From: Bacteroidia bacterium Ga0077558
Lineage (GTDB): Bacteria; Bacteroidota; Bacteroidia; Chitinophagales; Chitinophagaceae
Direction: 5' to 3'
Assembly (NCBI GenBank): GCA_001464625.1
Contig: LNFJ01000062.1
Coordinates: 1 to 64,000, forward strand
DNA: 64,000 nt
How positions within the stretch are numbered: the first letter of the stretch is position 1; every line of letters begins with the position of its first letter. A program made the translations under genes and the position numbers. Below are positions 19,105-28,999 of the stretch, piece by piece. The notes beneath the pieces were generated by a model, which was not told the DNA's origin, did not search any database, and was given only the letters and a program-made list of their open reading frames with translations.

Positions 19105-21583
19105 CCGGTTAGGAACATTGGAAGAGCAAATAAACGGACGTACTAAAATAAAATCAACCATTCCTTATTTTAGCCCGACTAAATTTACTCCATCGCTGGA
19201 TACATCCATTGCAACTCCCACCGATCTGTTATTCTTCAATGGCTATGGAGGTTTTTCAAAAGATGGAAAAGAATATGTTATCACAACCACTAACAACCGG
19301 TTTACACCAGCACCCTGGATCAATGTAATTGCTAATCCCGGTTTTGGTAGTATCATTACTGAAAGCGGACAATCATATACCTGGATAGAAAATGCACATG
19401 AGTTTCGGCTTACTCCCTGGAACAATGATCCGGTATCTGATTTAAAGGGCGAAGCTTTTTATTTACGGGATGAAGAAAGCGGACGTTTCTGGTCGCCGAT
19501 GCCATTGCCCGCCACCGGTAAATCACCTTATATTACCCGCCACGGATTTGGCTATAGCATTTTTGAACATAGTGAAGATGGTATTGAAACCAATGCCTGT
19601 ATATATGTAGATATAGAAGCACCGGTAAAATTTATTGTTTTGAAAGTGCATAAATGGGTGTTGGGTGATCTGCGTTCCAAATCATTAATGCATATAGTAA
19701 CAGAATTGGACACACGAAGTGGAGCTATCCTTGCCCGCAACGCATACAACACAGAATTTGAAAATAAAGCAGCATTTTTTGATGTGGATGAACCTAATAA
19801 ATATTTTACTACCGATAGGGTAGAGTTTATTGGTCGTAATGGTACATTGAATAATCCTGAAGCAATGTCAAAAGCCAAGCTTTCCGGAAAATCAGGTGCG
19901 GCATTAGATCCCTGTGCGGCTATACAGGTAATTGTTGATTTGGCGGATGATGAAGAACAGGAAATAATTTTCAGATTAGGTGCAGGAAAAAATAATGAGA
20001 TACATGAACTGGTACGTCAGTTTGAAGGAAGTGCTGCAGCAGCAAATGCATTGAAAAAAGTAAAAGCCTACTGGCAGGAAACATTACAGGCCGTGCAAAT
20101 AGAAACACCAGATACAGCAACTAACGTAATTGCAAATGGATGGCTCAATTACCAGGCATTGGCCTGCCGTATGTGGGCCCGCAGTGGTTTTTATCAATCC
20201 GGCGGAGCCTTTGGTTTCAGGGATCAATTGCAGGATGTATTATCACTGGTGCATACAAAGCCATTGATTGTGCGGCAACAAATTTTGCTATGCGCATCCC
20301 GTCAATTTAAAGAAGGAGATGTGCAGCATTGGTGGCATCCTCCTGCCGGCAGAGGAGTAAGAACTACCTGCTCCGATGATTATTTATGGTTGCCTTATGT
20401 AACCAGCCGTTATATTTCAACAACGGGTGATGTGGCTATACTGGATGAATTAGTTTATTTCCTGGAAGGCCGTGTATTGAATGCAGGAGAAGAATCGTAT
20501 TATGATCTGCCCATACAATCTGACCAGCAGGGCAGTTTATATGAGCATTGTGTAAAAGCTATTGAACATGGCTTGCGTTTCGGTAGCAACGGCTTGCCCT
20601 TAATAGGCTCCGGCGATTGGAACGATGGTATGGATAAAGTAGGACAGCATGGAAAAGGAGAAAGTGTATGGCTGGCTTTTTTCTTATATGATATATTGAT
20701 GAAGTTTATTGAAGTAGCTATACTTAAAAACGATCAAGCCTTTGCACAAAAATGTAACCAGCAAGCAGAACAGCTTCAAAAAAACATACAGCAACATGCC
20801 TGGGATGGTGATTGGTATCGCCGTGCATATTTTGATGATGGTACACCATTGGGTTCCAAACAAAATGATGAATGTAAAATAGATTCCATTGCACAGAGTT
20901 GGTCGGTAATTTCAAAAGCAGGTACAGCAGAACGTACGGTTACAGCTATGCAATCGGCTGCCAACTATTTAATTAACCAGGAGGATCAGCTGATACAATT
21001 ATTCAATCCTCCTTTTGATAAATCTACTATGAATCCTGGCTACATAAAAGGGTATGTACCGGGTGTACGGGAGAATGGTGGACAATATACCCATGCTGCT
21101 ATTTGGTTGGTAATGGCTTTTGCTTTGCAGGGTGATAAGAAAAAAACATGGGAGTTATTGCAAATGATAAATCCGGTAAATCACGGAAGCGACCCAACCA
21201 CGGTGGAGCAATATAGAATAGAACCTTATGTAATTGCTGCCGATGTGTATGGTGTAAAAGAACATAAAGGCAGGGGAGGATGGAGTTGGTACACCGGATC
21301 ATCCGGATGGATGTACCAATTGATCATTGAATCATTTATCGGTTTACAACGAAAAGGAAATACGTTGAGCTTTTCTCCCTGCCTGCCGGTTGATTGGCCG
21401 TCGGTAAAAATTAGTTACCGATATAATACAGCCCGGTATAACATTGAACTGATACAGCAGCCAGACCAAAGTAGCGGTGAACCAAAAATGATAATGGATG
21501 GAAAGGAAGAAACAGGAAATACTATTGTATTAAAAGATGATGGGCAGGAGCATACAATAAAAATATTTTTACCGCTATTGTAA
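19064..21583 (+). CDS. cyclic beta-glucan synthase (NdvB-like), C-terminal 839 residues of the same broken gene
   Basis: Carries the second carbohydrate-binding sandwich (LLFFNGYGGFSKDGKEYVI) and the GH94-like alpha/alpha barrel, with GFRDQLQDVL, the catalytic-region motif GSGDWNDGMDKVG and WTGSSGWMY-like ending GGWSWYTGSSGW. In NdvB proteins this domain trims the glucan chain by phosphorolysis. The frame is +1 relative to the upstream half and overlaps it by 41 bp. The ATG at 19064 is probably not a real start; true homology begins about 12 codons later (ISDRLGTLEEQ). Without the N-terminal half it would lack the membrane synthase. It is either a pseudogene or the product of a frameshift or sequencing error. 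Confidence 0.8.
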   Translation: MEFLSALQTRSISDRLGTLEEQINGRTKIKSTIPYFSPTKFTPSLDTSIATPTDLLFFNGYGGFSKDGKEYVITTTNNRFTPAPWINVIANPGFGSIITESGQSYTWIENAHEFRLTPWNNDPVSDLKGEAFYLRDEESGRFWSPMPLPATGKSPYITRHGFGYSIFEHSEDGIETNACIYVDIEAPVKFIVLKVHKWVLGDLRSKSLMHIVTELDTRSGAILARNAYNTEFENKAAFFDVDEPNKYFTTDRVEFIGRNGTLNNPEAMSKAKLSGKSGAALDPCAAIQVIVDLADDEEQEIIFRLGAGKNNEIHELVRQFEGSAAAANALKKVKAYWQETLQAVQIETPDTATNVIANGWLNYQALACRMWARSGFYQSGGAFGFRDQLQDVLSLVHTKPLIVRQQILLCASRQFKEGDVQHWWHPPAGRGVRTTCSDDYLWLPYVTSRYISTTGDVAILDELVYFLEGRVLNAGEESYYDLPIQSDQQGSLYEHCVKAIEHGLRFGSNGLPLIGSGDWNDGMDKVGQHGKGESVWLAFFLYDILMKFIEVAILKNDQAFAQKCNQQAEQLQKNIQQHAWDGDWYRRAYFDDGTPLGSKQNDECKIDSIAQSWSVISKAGTAERTVTAMQSAANYLINQEDQLIQLFNPPFDKSTMNPGYIKGYVPGVRENGGQYTHAAIWLVMAFALQGDKKKTWELLQMINPVNHGSDPTTVEQYRIEPYVIAADVYGVKEHKGRGGWSWYTGSSGWMYQLIIESFIGLQRKGNTLSFSPCLPVDWPSVKISYRYNTARYNIELIQQPDQSSGEPKMIMDGKEETGNTIVLKDDGQEHTIKIFLPLL

Positions 21584-21598
21584 TTGGGCAAAACTATT

Positions 21599-22114
21599 TT
21601 ATTCTGTCTTTGCTTCTATTTTGAAGGTGCCGTTACCGGTTTCTGTTACAAATAGCAAACCTCTTTTGCCCGCAGCATTTTCTATAATAAAGCATCGCTG
21701 ATAATAGTCGTTGCTGTTTCTTATTACAGCAAAATTCGCTAACGAGTTAGTAGTAAGATAGCCGGTCATCCGTTTTAGATCGGCTACCGTTTTGCATTTG
21801 GTAAACTGATCGTTATCAAAACCAATGGCAACAATTTTTGTTACAGTGCCGGTAAGATGTGCCGGCACTTTTTCATTATCTGTTTTAAGGTTGAACCATT
21901 CTGTGGTAATTAATTTGTCGGATTTGGTTTTGAAAATGCCAAAGTCCAGGTCTTCTTTTACAGTGGATGCTTCTCCCGCAGTATAAGCTTTCTGTTTTTT
22001 TACACTCAGGTAGCAAGTACTATCAGGGTGCATGGTTACGGTGAATGTTTTTAGGTTTTGGCCGAAGCTGATACTTGCAGCGAACAGGGCAATAAGAGTT
22101 AGTTTGAATTGCAT
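21599..22114 (-). CDS. secreted hypothetical protein
   Basis: 171 residues beginning with a signal peptide (MQFKLTLIALFAASISFGQ) followed by a beta-rich domain. I do not recognise a family. Two cysteines at about residues 34 and 100 and a third near 144 are not in an obvious motif. It ends 16 bp from the convergent glucan-synthase gene, and about 100 bp separate its start from the PIG-L deacetylase gene upstream. A periplasmic or extracellular location is inferred from the signal peptide only. Confidence 0.7.
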   Translation of the reverse strand: MQFKLTLIALFAASISFGQNLKTFTVTMHPDSTCYLSVKKQKAYTAGEASTVKEDLDFGIFKTKSDKLITTEWFNLKTDNEKVPAHLTGTVTKIVAIGFDNDQFTKCKTVADLKRMTGYLTTNSLANFAVIRNSNDYYQRCFIIENAAGKRGLLFVTETGNGTFKIEAKTE

Positions 22115-22213
22115 GTTATTAGTTGGTTGATTGGTTAAGGTTGAATGTTGGCGGCCTGTTTCCGCAGGGCAATATATGATTTTATCTAATTCAGGAAAAT
22201 ACTATGCAGCCTG

Positions 22214-22987
22214 TTAAAAATCATTTGTCAATCCTTTTTTTACTACAAATTTTCTGAAGTGCATCCTGTTGGATATATCTTTTAATTTATTCGCTGCTTC
22301 TTCTTTTAATTCTTCGGGAGTGTATTGCGTTACATAACAATTCAACGCTTCTATTGCTTTTTGTTCATCTTCCGCAGTAAAGCTGATTTGTACATTAACA
22401 TACTGATCGTCCATATAACTTCCGTCGACTACTGATGTTGCTCCTTTTGTCCAGGCAAAATAATAGAGTGGATATTTATTGACCCAACCCTCTGCCAGCA
22501 AAATCTCCGTAACAGCACCACTCACTACAATATGTTCTGAATGATGTGTATCACCATCAGGACCGGCTGCGAGTATGATGTCAGGATTTATTAAAGGAAT
22601 TCTTACTCGTAATGAATCCAGGAAACGCTGCTGTTCTTTAAAATAGTTGCCGGTGCCGATCTTTGTATCCAGTCTTTCTATGCCCAGGAATATTGGAGGC
22701 TCCAGGCCCAGGGCATTGCAACTACAGACTGTTTCTGTTTTTCTTATGGAACCTAATGAATCTCCCGCCGGGATCTTGGTAACTCTTGTACCATCTTTAC
22801 CATCCGTGGCAATAATCACAAAAACTTTATTTCCCAATCTGGCATATTTATGTAGCACTTCGCTGATCGCCGTTTCATCATCCGGATGTGCCCCTACAAA
22901 AAGAATAGTTCTTTTGTTTTGTATGTTTTGTGCATTACAAAATGAAAAGGCATGAAGCAGCAGCAATAATAATAATTTATTGACCAT
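22214..22987 (-). CDS. PIG-L/LmbE family deacetylase, secreted
   Basis: Zinc-dependent de-N-acetylase of the LmbE/PIG-L family. It has a signal peptide (MVNKLLLLLLLHAFSFCNAQ), the zinc-binding AHPDDE motif near residues 33-38, and the second histidine motif HHSEH near 148-152. The length, 257 residues, is normal. The presence of an export signal argues for a periplasmic or surface sugar substrate rather than bacillithiol synthesis (BshB proteins are cytoplasmic). That point is inference, since bshA is encoded 36 kb away. Confidence 0.88.
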   Translation of the reverse strand: MVNKLLLLLLLHAFSFCNAQNIQNKRTILFVGAHPDDETAISEVLHKYARLGNKVFVIIATDGKDGTRVTKIPAGDSLGSIRKTETVCSCNALGLEPPIFLGIERLDTKIGTGNYFKEQQRFLDSLRVRIPLINPDIILAAGPDGDTHHSEHIVVSGAVTEILLAEGWVNKYPLYYFAWTKGATSVVDGSYMDDQYVNVQISFTAEDEQKAIEALNCYVTQYTPEELKEEAANKLKDISNRMHFRKFVVKKGLTNDF

Positions 22988-23202
22988 GGTATCGAGCAGG
23001 CTTGCCGAAGTGGGGATAGAATTCCGTCCCGCTAAGTAAAGCTATATTTATAAATAAAAGTTGATGATATGTACATAGCTAAATAGATAAGCTCAAGCTG
23101 GATATGCAGATGCATAATGAACAAAAAGTTGAAATACGGCTTCCGTTAGCCTGTATTTTGACAATACCCATGTGAACGACTGCCCTTTTAGTCGTTTAAC
23201 AT

Positions 23203-24708
23203 TTAGAACGATACTTTTAAAACGTCTACCCCCTTTGCAGTAATGAATAACAACTTGATTGGTCCTACTGACTTATAACCTAGCAACTCTTTCTGCTGAA
23301 GAAATTGGATATCTTTATTTATATCGTCCGGAAAACTCTTAATAAGTACTTGGTCTTCCATTGGTTCATTCTTTATAGCCTCAAGAATTGATTGTTGTAA
23401 GTTAGATAAAGTGATGTGTTCAATCTCCTTAATTTCAGTTGAGCCACTTTGTGGGGTGTCAGGATGAATTTTGAAAATTGTTAAAAAGAAACTTCTTGCT
23501 TCGTCAGTCAAAAGAGTTGGAGCAGGAGATTCATTCCTTTTTAATGCATCAATTATTGTCGGAATTCCTGTAGCATATTTTTCAGCTAAACGAAGATTTT
23601 TAAGCCACTCTCCCAACCGAATGTTGCGATAATTTCTTGCAACAACTTTAAGTTGAAGTAGAGCATTTTTGTCAATAGGTGGTAATGGTCCGGGATAACT
23701 TAGAATTTCGATTCTTCGGTCAGATCCGGTCTTGAAAATTCTAATTTCGTTTGGAGTGGGATTCTCATAGCTCCTATGATACAAAGCATTTACTACTGCT
23801 TCTTCAAGTGCTTGATATGGGTAATTAAAAAATCTATCAACTTCTGATTTAGTAGTTTCTTTCCTTGTAAATCGTTTTATTACAGTTGAATCAAGGTATT
23901 CCATAATTTGCCGAATCTGATTTTGTACTGGCCCAGTAAAAACTTTTTCAGAATACTTAGTTCCAGATTCATCTTCAAATTCAACTATGTTGGTTTTGCA
24001 TCCTTCAAAATATTTTTCAGGCTCTTTACAGAAAAGAAGTAGGCCAACATTAAGTGGTTTAATATTCTCTTTTTGTCCTCTTGCTATTTGCATTTTTAAG
24101 CTAATGTCTTCTAATGACATTTTGGGAGCATCGTTGAAAAGCTGACTTTTCACTTCTTGTAAATAAGAAAGAATCAGCCCTAAGTCTAGATCGTTGAGCT
24201 TTGCTTTCAAATTTACCCGATCGTCAAAATGCCTATTTGCAGCTAATTCTCTTAACTCCACCTCCAATTCAGGCGTAGCTATAATGGATGCAGAAGCAGG
24301 TCGCACATAAATTCGCCTTTGCCCTTTTGGGCCTAGGGTCGTTGGCGCCGTATAGGGTCGTTCCTCGCCTGTAGTTATCCAAATAACAATAATATGCCTT
24401 CCTTGAAAAATTACAGGTTCAATTACAGGAAAAAAATTTGGTTGGATCTTAAAACAAAGATTCAGTAGTTCTTTTTGAATCGGGTCAATTTGATTATCAT
24501 TTAGGCCTATTGGTGGTAGGACTGCAACACCATCTTTTTCTTCTACACCTACTACAATATATCCACTTCCATATTCCCTTATGTCATTTGCAAATGCACA
24601 AATTGAATGGACTACATCTTCGGGATTCCATCCTTTTTTAAATTCAATACGTACTGATTCAACAGTTCTTGCATTAATTAAGTCATCAATGTTTACAGGT
24701 AGTGCCAT
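23203..24708 (-). CDS. AlbA_2/Schlafen-type putative ATP-binding protein with C-terminal winged helix
   Basis: Last gene of the five-gene island. An AlbA_2 (divergent AAA-4, Schlafen-like) domain at about 10-150 has VESVRIEFKKGW and AFANDIREYGSGYIVVGVEE. A middle region follows, then a GHKL-like HATPase_c_4 domain at about 290-400 (YPYQALEEAVVNALYHRSYE, GIPTIIDALKRN). The C-terminal 70 residues (SNLQQSILEAIKNEP onward) look like a winged helix. Proteins of this build serve as DNA- or RNA-associated regulators and occur often in defence islands. It starts 3 bp after the methyltransferase stop. Role here: sensor, effector or regulator; undecided. Confidence 0.85.
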   Translation of the reverse strand: MALPVNIDDLINARTVESVRIEFKKGWNPEDVVHSICAFANDIREYGSGYIVVGVEEKDGVAVLPPIGLNDNQIDPIQKELLNLCFKIQPNFFPVIEPVIFQGRHIIVIWITTGEERPYTAPTTLGPKGQRRIYVRPASASIIATPELEVELRELAANRHFDDRVNLKAKLNDLDLGLILSYLQEVKSQLFNDAPKMSLEDISLKMQIARGQKENIKPLNVGLLLFCKEPEKYFEGCKTNIVEFEDESGTKYSEKVFTGPVQNQIRQIMEYLDSTVIKRFTRKETTKSEVDRFFNYPYQALEEAVVNALYHRSYENPTPNEIRIFKTGSDRRIEILSYPGPLPPIDKNALLQLKVVARNYRNIRLGEWLKNLRLAEKYATGIPTIIDALKRNESPAPTLLTDEARSFFLTIFKIHPDTPQSGSTEIKEIEHITLSNLQQSILEAIKNEPMEDQVLIKSFPDDINKDIQFLQQKELLGYKSVGPIKLLFITAKGVDVLKVSF

Positions 24709-24711
24709 TAA

Positions 24712-25617
24712 TTATTTTGAAATTGAAAGTTCGTTAATACAATCGGAAGTAGCGACAGGTTTTTCCACTTTATAATGACGCCTTAGCATTCCATGAAATT
24801 TACTACCTAACCAGGCTTCATGCTTTAAATTCATCCAAAAGGAATCTACTGTTTCATTATGTGCCCTTAGGGCAGATGTTTTTACAGCCTTATCAAGCTC
24901 GTCACTCATTTTGTCCACTCCTAGAGGCAAAGGATTTGAGCTAATGTCTCTGTGCATGAATAATCTTCTTAAAACATCTTCCCGTTTGAATCTCATTGAA
25001 TGAAATTCCCCGTGTGTAATTACTACATGTTTAGGTTTCAATAGAACCAAAAATGTTGGTAATGCTGGAAGTGTAGATCCACAGGTGTCAAGATCAATTA
25101 AATCAATATTTGTTTTATTTACTTTCAAATCAGCAGCGGCTTCAATTGCATCCCCTGTGAAAAAGTAGACTCTTTTTTTGCCTTTCACATATAGTTTCCA
25201 AATACCTTTTTTTGTTTCTTTTTTTACAAAGCCATTTTTTTGGGCTGATTTTTCAAACTGCTTCAATTTTGATTTCATTATTTCACTTGCGAACACTTTG
25301 TCTGCAATTTCAATCCATTTGAATGTTTGATGACCCGCACCTGCGTATGCATCAAAAACAATAGTTGGGTTTACCTTTTTAGCAATAAGGGTTGTGAAAT
25401 CTTCTTTGTCATCACGATAAACAGCCCCAAACAAATCATGTTTAATTCTCAATTTTCTTACTTTGCTTCTAATGCTAGGTAAAGTCCTATGTGGGAAGAG
25501 CCCTTTTAACTTTTTTGAATCAAACAATTCCTTCTTCAAGAAAGCAAGAAGGAGTTTTTCGTCTTTATCACTCCATAAGATTGGTTCAGTATATGCTTTT
25601 CGTCTTTGAAGCTTCAT
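24712..25617 (-). CDS. Myb/SANT-like domain plus Trm1-like SAM-dependent methyltransferase
   Basis: 301 residues. Residues 12-58 resemble a Myb/SANT DNA-binding unit, with WSDKDEKLLLAFL and FPHRTLPSIRSKVRKL, tryptophan first and the R-T-x-x-S-[IV]-R third helix. Residues 85-200 are a Rossmann methyltransferase: motif I VFDAYAGAG (87-95), acidic SEIMKSK (111-117), GDAIEA (155-160) and IDLIDLDTCGSTLPAL (171-186). That last motif recalls the DLDPxGSP loop of Trm1-type tRNA methylases rather than the DPPY/NPPY of DNA amino-methylases. DNA or RNA as substrate is therefore open. It starts 1 bp after the HerA stop, inside the island operon. Confidence 0.7.
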   Translation of the reverse strand: MKLQRRKAYTEPILWSDKDEKLLLAFLKKELFDSKKLKGLFPHRTLPSIRSKVRKLRIKHDLFGAVYRDDKEDFTTLIAKKVNPTIVFDAYAGAGHQTFKWIEIADKVFASEIMKSKLKQFEKSAQKNGFVKKETKKGIWKLYVKGKKRVYFFTGDAIEAAADLKVNKTNIDLIDLDTCGSTLPALPTFLVLLKPKHVVITHGEFHSMRFKREDVLRRLFMHRDISSNPLPLGVDKMSDELDKAVKTSALRAHNETVDSFWMNLKHEAWLGSKFHGMLRRHYKVEKPVATSDCINELSISK

Positions 25618-25618
25618 T

Positions 25619-27448
25619 TTATTTTTCCTTGAGAGCTTTAAGTTCTAAACTTTTTCTGAATGATTCCATTGGTTCATGAGGTAAAGGAGGGGCGATACTA
25701 TGAACTCTTATCCAGTCAGGCGTTCCGTTGAAAGGGCTTTGAATCCAAAATTGCCCTTGCCCAAAGCTATTAGCTATATATTCAAGTCCATCATCTAAAA
25801 AAGCATATTTTGCATTCTTTGGATTTATTTTCATGACTATTCTTGTGGGACATTGTTCCGGTACAATTTCGTGAAGGTCTTTAGGATTTTGAGTGCTTAA
25901 AATCAAATTGATCCTAAATTTCCGACCTTCTCTGGCAAGTTTTTCAAAGTTGGAACGTAATCGTTCAAATACACCAGGTGAGCCAAAGCTGTTAGGTTTG
26001 GCCGGAATGATTTGATGAGCTTCATCAAAGAAAACATATGTATTACTCATCTCCTTTTTATTTTCGTAAAGCCATTTCACCAGTTGCATTTCCCACATTA
26101 ACCTTTCATCTTGATTCAAATGATCAAGATAAAGAATTGTAGTCCCTTTGAATTCAAAGACATTTAATGGATTTTGATCAGTTTTTATTGCGTCACTATC
26201 AATATCAAAATATCTTTTGAGATTATTTAATGCTCTTCTAGCAGCTTCATATGTACTTCTATAATACGAAACTCCGCTTGTGGGTAAAACAATAGTGCTT
26301 CCCGAATTATTACCTAACAATCTATTAAGTGCTGCATCCAATCTTTCAATAGTTGGCTTTTCGCTTCTACTTCTTAAGCTTTCTGCAACATCATCCAATA
26401 ACCCCGGAGCTTGCTCTGAAGTTATTCTAAATAAATACTCAACATCAGAAGGGTTTGATAAATCTTGCAGCCTTAAACTTATTTCTTTTACTATAACTCC
26501 TCTATTATTTGCAAGCCGTTTCAGGCGAACAAGGTCTTCATCCTTCTCATCATTCTTTATTTTTGGGATCACTAATTGAAATGGTTCAAGATGTTTTTTT
26601 GCATCTTCTTTTGTTTCACGACTTACTTTTCTTTGCCAGGCTAATTTTGGTTCTAAAATATTCCCTTTCCCGTGTGCATCGACGAAATCCCAAAACAGAA
26701 GTTGGGAAATATCACCTTGCACATCTGTCAAAATCACTCTATCCTTTTTGTTTCGTTTTCTGATTTGATACGCCAAATTTTTAAGTAAAACAGTTTTACC
26801 TGAACCACTTTCACCAACTATGAAAACATGTTTGTTATCCAAGTTTTCAATGTCCCATCGGTAAGTCAAAAATTTATTGTCTGTTTCATATGGGGCGTTT
26901 CCAAATCCAATCATACCTAGTTCTAGACCTTGTTCCCTGATATTTAAAATTTGTTCCAAGGAGGGAGATGGGTCGTTTTCTACTTTGGTAACATTCGGAA
27001 AAATTAGTTTGCTCACAGCAGAGGGCGGTCTTTGAATTGCAGAAGAAATAAAGCCGTTTGAAGAGCTTTCATCACTCAACATTTCCCGAAGCAATTCGAC
27101 TCTGATAATCATTGGTTGATGAGTATGTGGCCCGTTTAATTCATCCAAAGGTTTTAAAACTTCATTTACATCATATTTTTGATCTTGCAAGTAGAGCATA
27201 CTTTGTTTCTCAGGATTAAAAGGGGAAATTATTTTAAGACCCGCAACCCTGCATGCAATCCATAAATCTTGATTTTCCCTTCTATCTGAAATTAATGCTG
27301 TTGCACCCATTGCCAATGAGGGCATATTGTTTGGATCGTGAACAATATACTCGGCAAATGCACCTCGTTCATCTACTCCAAAAGGAGAATTAACGTCGTG
27401 GTACGGTCTTGCATAAAATTTCTGAAGATTTGTTATAGGCTTTTCCAT
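25619..27448 (-). CDS. herA: HerA-like hexameric translocase ATPase
   Basis: 609-residue FtsK/HerA-type ATPase. An N-terminal HAS-barrel-like beta domain (about 15-190) precedes the RecA-like core, with Walker A GESGSGKT (212-219), Walker B VFFDEAH (472-478) and the STQNPKDL sensor (518-525). HerA rings pump DNA and work with NurA nuclease. The gene starts 4 bp after a NurA-like gene, the classical pairing. In archaea the pair acts in DNA end resection. In bacteria HerA ATPases are found in several anti-phage systems with different effectors (for example SIR2 or DUF4297). The HerA class is clear; membership of a defence system is inferred. Confidence 0.88.
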   Translation of the reverse strand: MEKPITNLQKFYARPYHDVNSPFGVDERGAFAEYIVHDPNNMPSLAMGATALISDRRENQDLWIACRVAGLKIISPFNPEKQSMLYLQDQKYDVNEVLKPLDELNGPHTHQPMIIRVELLREMLSDESSSNGFISSAIQRPPSAVSKLIFPNVTKVENDPSPSLEQILNIREQGLELGMIGFGNAPYETDNKFLTYRWDIENLDNKHVFIVGESGSGKTVLLKNLAYQIRKRNKKDRVILTDVQGDISQLLFWDFVDAHGKGNILEPKLAWQRKVSRETKEDAKKHLEPFQLVIPKIKNDEKDEDLVRLKRLANNRGVIVKEISLRLQDLSNPSDVEYLFRITSEQAPGLLDDVAESLRSRSEKPTIERLDAALNRLLGNNSGSTIVLPTSGVSYYRSTYEAARRALNNLKRYFDIDSDAIKTDQNPLNVFEFKGTTILYLDHLNQDERLMWEMQLVKWLYENKKEMSNTYVFFDEAHQIIPAKPNSFGSPGVFERLRSNFEKLAREGRKFRINLILSTQNPKDLHEIVPEQCPTRIVMKINPKNAKYAFLDDGLEYIANSFGQGQFWIQSPFNGTPDWIRVHSIAPPLPHEPMESFRKSLELKALKEK

Positions 27449-27452
27449 ATAT

Positions 27453-28772
27453 TTAATATTGTTCTGCTAATTCAAGTTTTTTATTGCTTAGTGCTGCTAA
27501 CGTCTGCTTCTCGAGTAACTCCTTTTCGTAATTCAATTGACATAAATCGTCGGCTACCAATTGAATATAAGGTGCTTTTCCACCAAGTTCATGTTGCCAA
27601 GCTACAACTGCGATTGCTTCTTCAACAAGCTGTTTGTTGTTTTCATACATAAAGAAGGGGATTTCAATTCTAATAAATGTTTGTGGCCTTGTTTTTCCTC
27701 TATAATAACAACACAATGGCATGAAATCTCTATGTAATTCTTCAGTTGCTTTTGTACAGGCACCTTGTCTGGCAATTGGAACAGCTTTTATCAAAGGAGT
27801 TCTATATCCGGGGTTCAAAATTCTTTGCAATAAAAGAGAATCTGTACCTATGGAATAAATGCTTTCCTTGGTAACATCATCACCAGGAAAATACAGCTGT
27901 CTCAACTCCGGAAATGAACAAAGTGTTTCAAGAATTAATTTGGAATCATTAATACGTTTGGAAACACACACCAAAATTTGATTGTTCCATTGAATAACTG
28001 GTCGCATTCCTTCGACCGAATCTTCTTCTGCACTACTTGTTGAATATAAAGGCCCATCTTTAATACAAATTGTTTTCTTAGATGCGTCTGTTTCTATTTC
28101 TTCTAAACATAAAAGCTCAAGTGCTTGCTGAAATTTAACAGCCCAACCTAAGGCATGACCAGACGGGCTTTTTTCACTTGACTCATGGTCATAGCCAACC
28201 ATAAACGGTTTCGAATTGTCTTGCTTTATATAATTGAAAATGCCTACACTTTTTTCTCCGTGCTTTTGTTTTTTTAGTTTATTGTTAGTGTGTTCAATTA
28301 CATTTTCTTTAAAAATATTTCCATCAACCCATGTAACAGCACTAGCATTTTTTTCTCTAGTAAAAAAGTATGGAGGTTCAATTCCCTTTGTATATTTAAA
28401 ATTTACAATTGTTGCTCTGGCCAGAATAAAATAAAATGAATTGTTTTCAACTTTTTGATTGGAACCGTCAATTCCGCAAATTGTTATCCCATCAAGCTCA
28501 TCTGAAGTTGGAAGTTTTACCTCTTTAGGTAGCAAGCTGGATTCAATATCAATTTTTGTTATTATATGGCTTAAGTTTTTTGGGGAGTAATTATCATCTC
28601 TAGCAAGTGATTCTCCAAAGACATTTAGTTTTTTTGATTCAATTTCTGCCTCTGAAAGTGTGGCTAAATCTCGAGGCCCTCTAGGTGTTGATTTTGCATA
28701 TACTTCTCCTTCTACCAAATTATCCAGTACACCGTTGAATGCATTTACCAAGTTTATGTTTAATCCGTCCAT
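27453..28772 (-). CDS. nurA: NurA-domain nuclease
   Basis: 439 residues. NurA hallmarks are spaced as in the family: the first acidic motif GIDGS (D102), a second acidic motif IKDGPL (D239), a following VSKRINDS-type strand (271-278) and the C-terminal PYIQLVADDL (401-410) with acidic residues that complete a metal site in known NurA nucleases. It is longer at the N-terminus (about 90 residues) than archaeal NurA. It lies directly between the XRE regulator (2-bp gap) and herA (4-bp gap). Predicted role is the 5'-3' exonuclease/endonuclease partner of HerA. Catalytic competence is inferred from motifs only. Confidence 0.8.
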   Translation of the reverse strand: MDGLNINLVNAFNGVLDNLVEGEVYAKSTPRGPRDLATLSEAEIESKKLNVFGESLARDDNYSPKNLSHIITKIDIESSLLPKEVKLPTSDELDGITICGIDGSNQKVENNSFYFILARATIVNFKYTKGIEPPYFFTREKNASAVTWVDGNIFKENVIEHTNNKLKKQKHGEKSVGIFNYIKQDNSKPFMVGYDHESSEKSPSGHALGWAVKFQQALELLCLEEIETDASKKTICIKDGPLYSTSSAEEDSVEGMRPVIQWNNQILVCVSKRINDSKLILETLCSFPELRQLYFPGDDVTKESIYSIGTDSLLLQRILNPGYRTPLIKAVPIARQGACTKATEELHRDFMPLCCYYRGKTRPQTFIRIEIPFFMYENNKQLVEEAIAVVAWQHELGGKAPYIQLVADDLCQLNYEKELLEKQTLAALSNKKLELAEQY

Positions 28773-28774
28773 TT

Positions 28775-28981
28775 TTATTGAGTTGAAGCAAGAAGTTCTT
28801 TTATATCGACTTTTAATATTTTGGCAATATCAACTAATGTTTCAATTGTTGGTTGAGTGCTGTTTGTACACCAACGAGAAATAGTAGTCTCGTTCATTTT
28901 AAGCTGTTCAGCTAACCATTTGTTTGTTTTATTCTTTTCCGCTAGAACAGCTTTAATTCTATTTATTGACTTATTACCCAT
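28775..28981 (-). CDS. XRE-family HTH regulator
   Basis: 68 residues from ATG 28981, essentially one Cro/CI-type helix-turn-helix (NKWLAEQLKMNETTISRWC) followed by PTIETLVDIAKILKVDIKEL. It is the first gene of the island, so it probably controls the operon from its own promoter. A longer TTG start at 29002 would begin inside the -7 box TAAATTTG (29000-29007) and is rejected. Confidence 0.88.
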   Translation of the reverse strand: MGNKSINRIKAVLAEKNKTNKWLAEQLKMNETTISRWCTNSTQPTIETLVDIAKILKVDIKELLASTQ

Positions 28982-28999
28982 ATTAATTAGCGTATAACA

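Noticed and set aside
22988-23202. Attachment site or integrase scar at the left border of the HerA-NurA island
   Set aside because: I found no tRNA, integrase or direct repeat shared with the right border at 29.0-29.4 kb.
26280-26763. Plus-strand frames antisense to herA
   Set aside because: Shadow composition; herA is strongly supported on the other strand.
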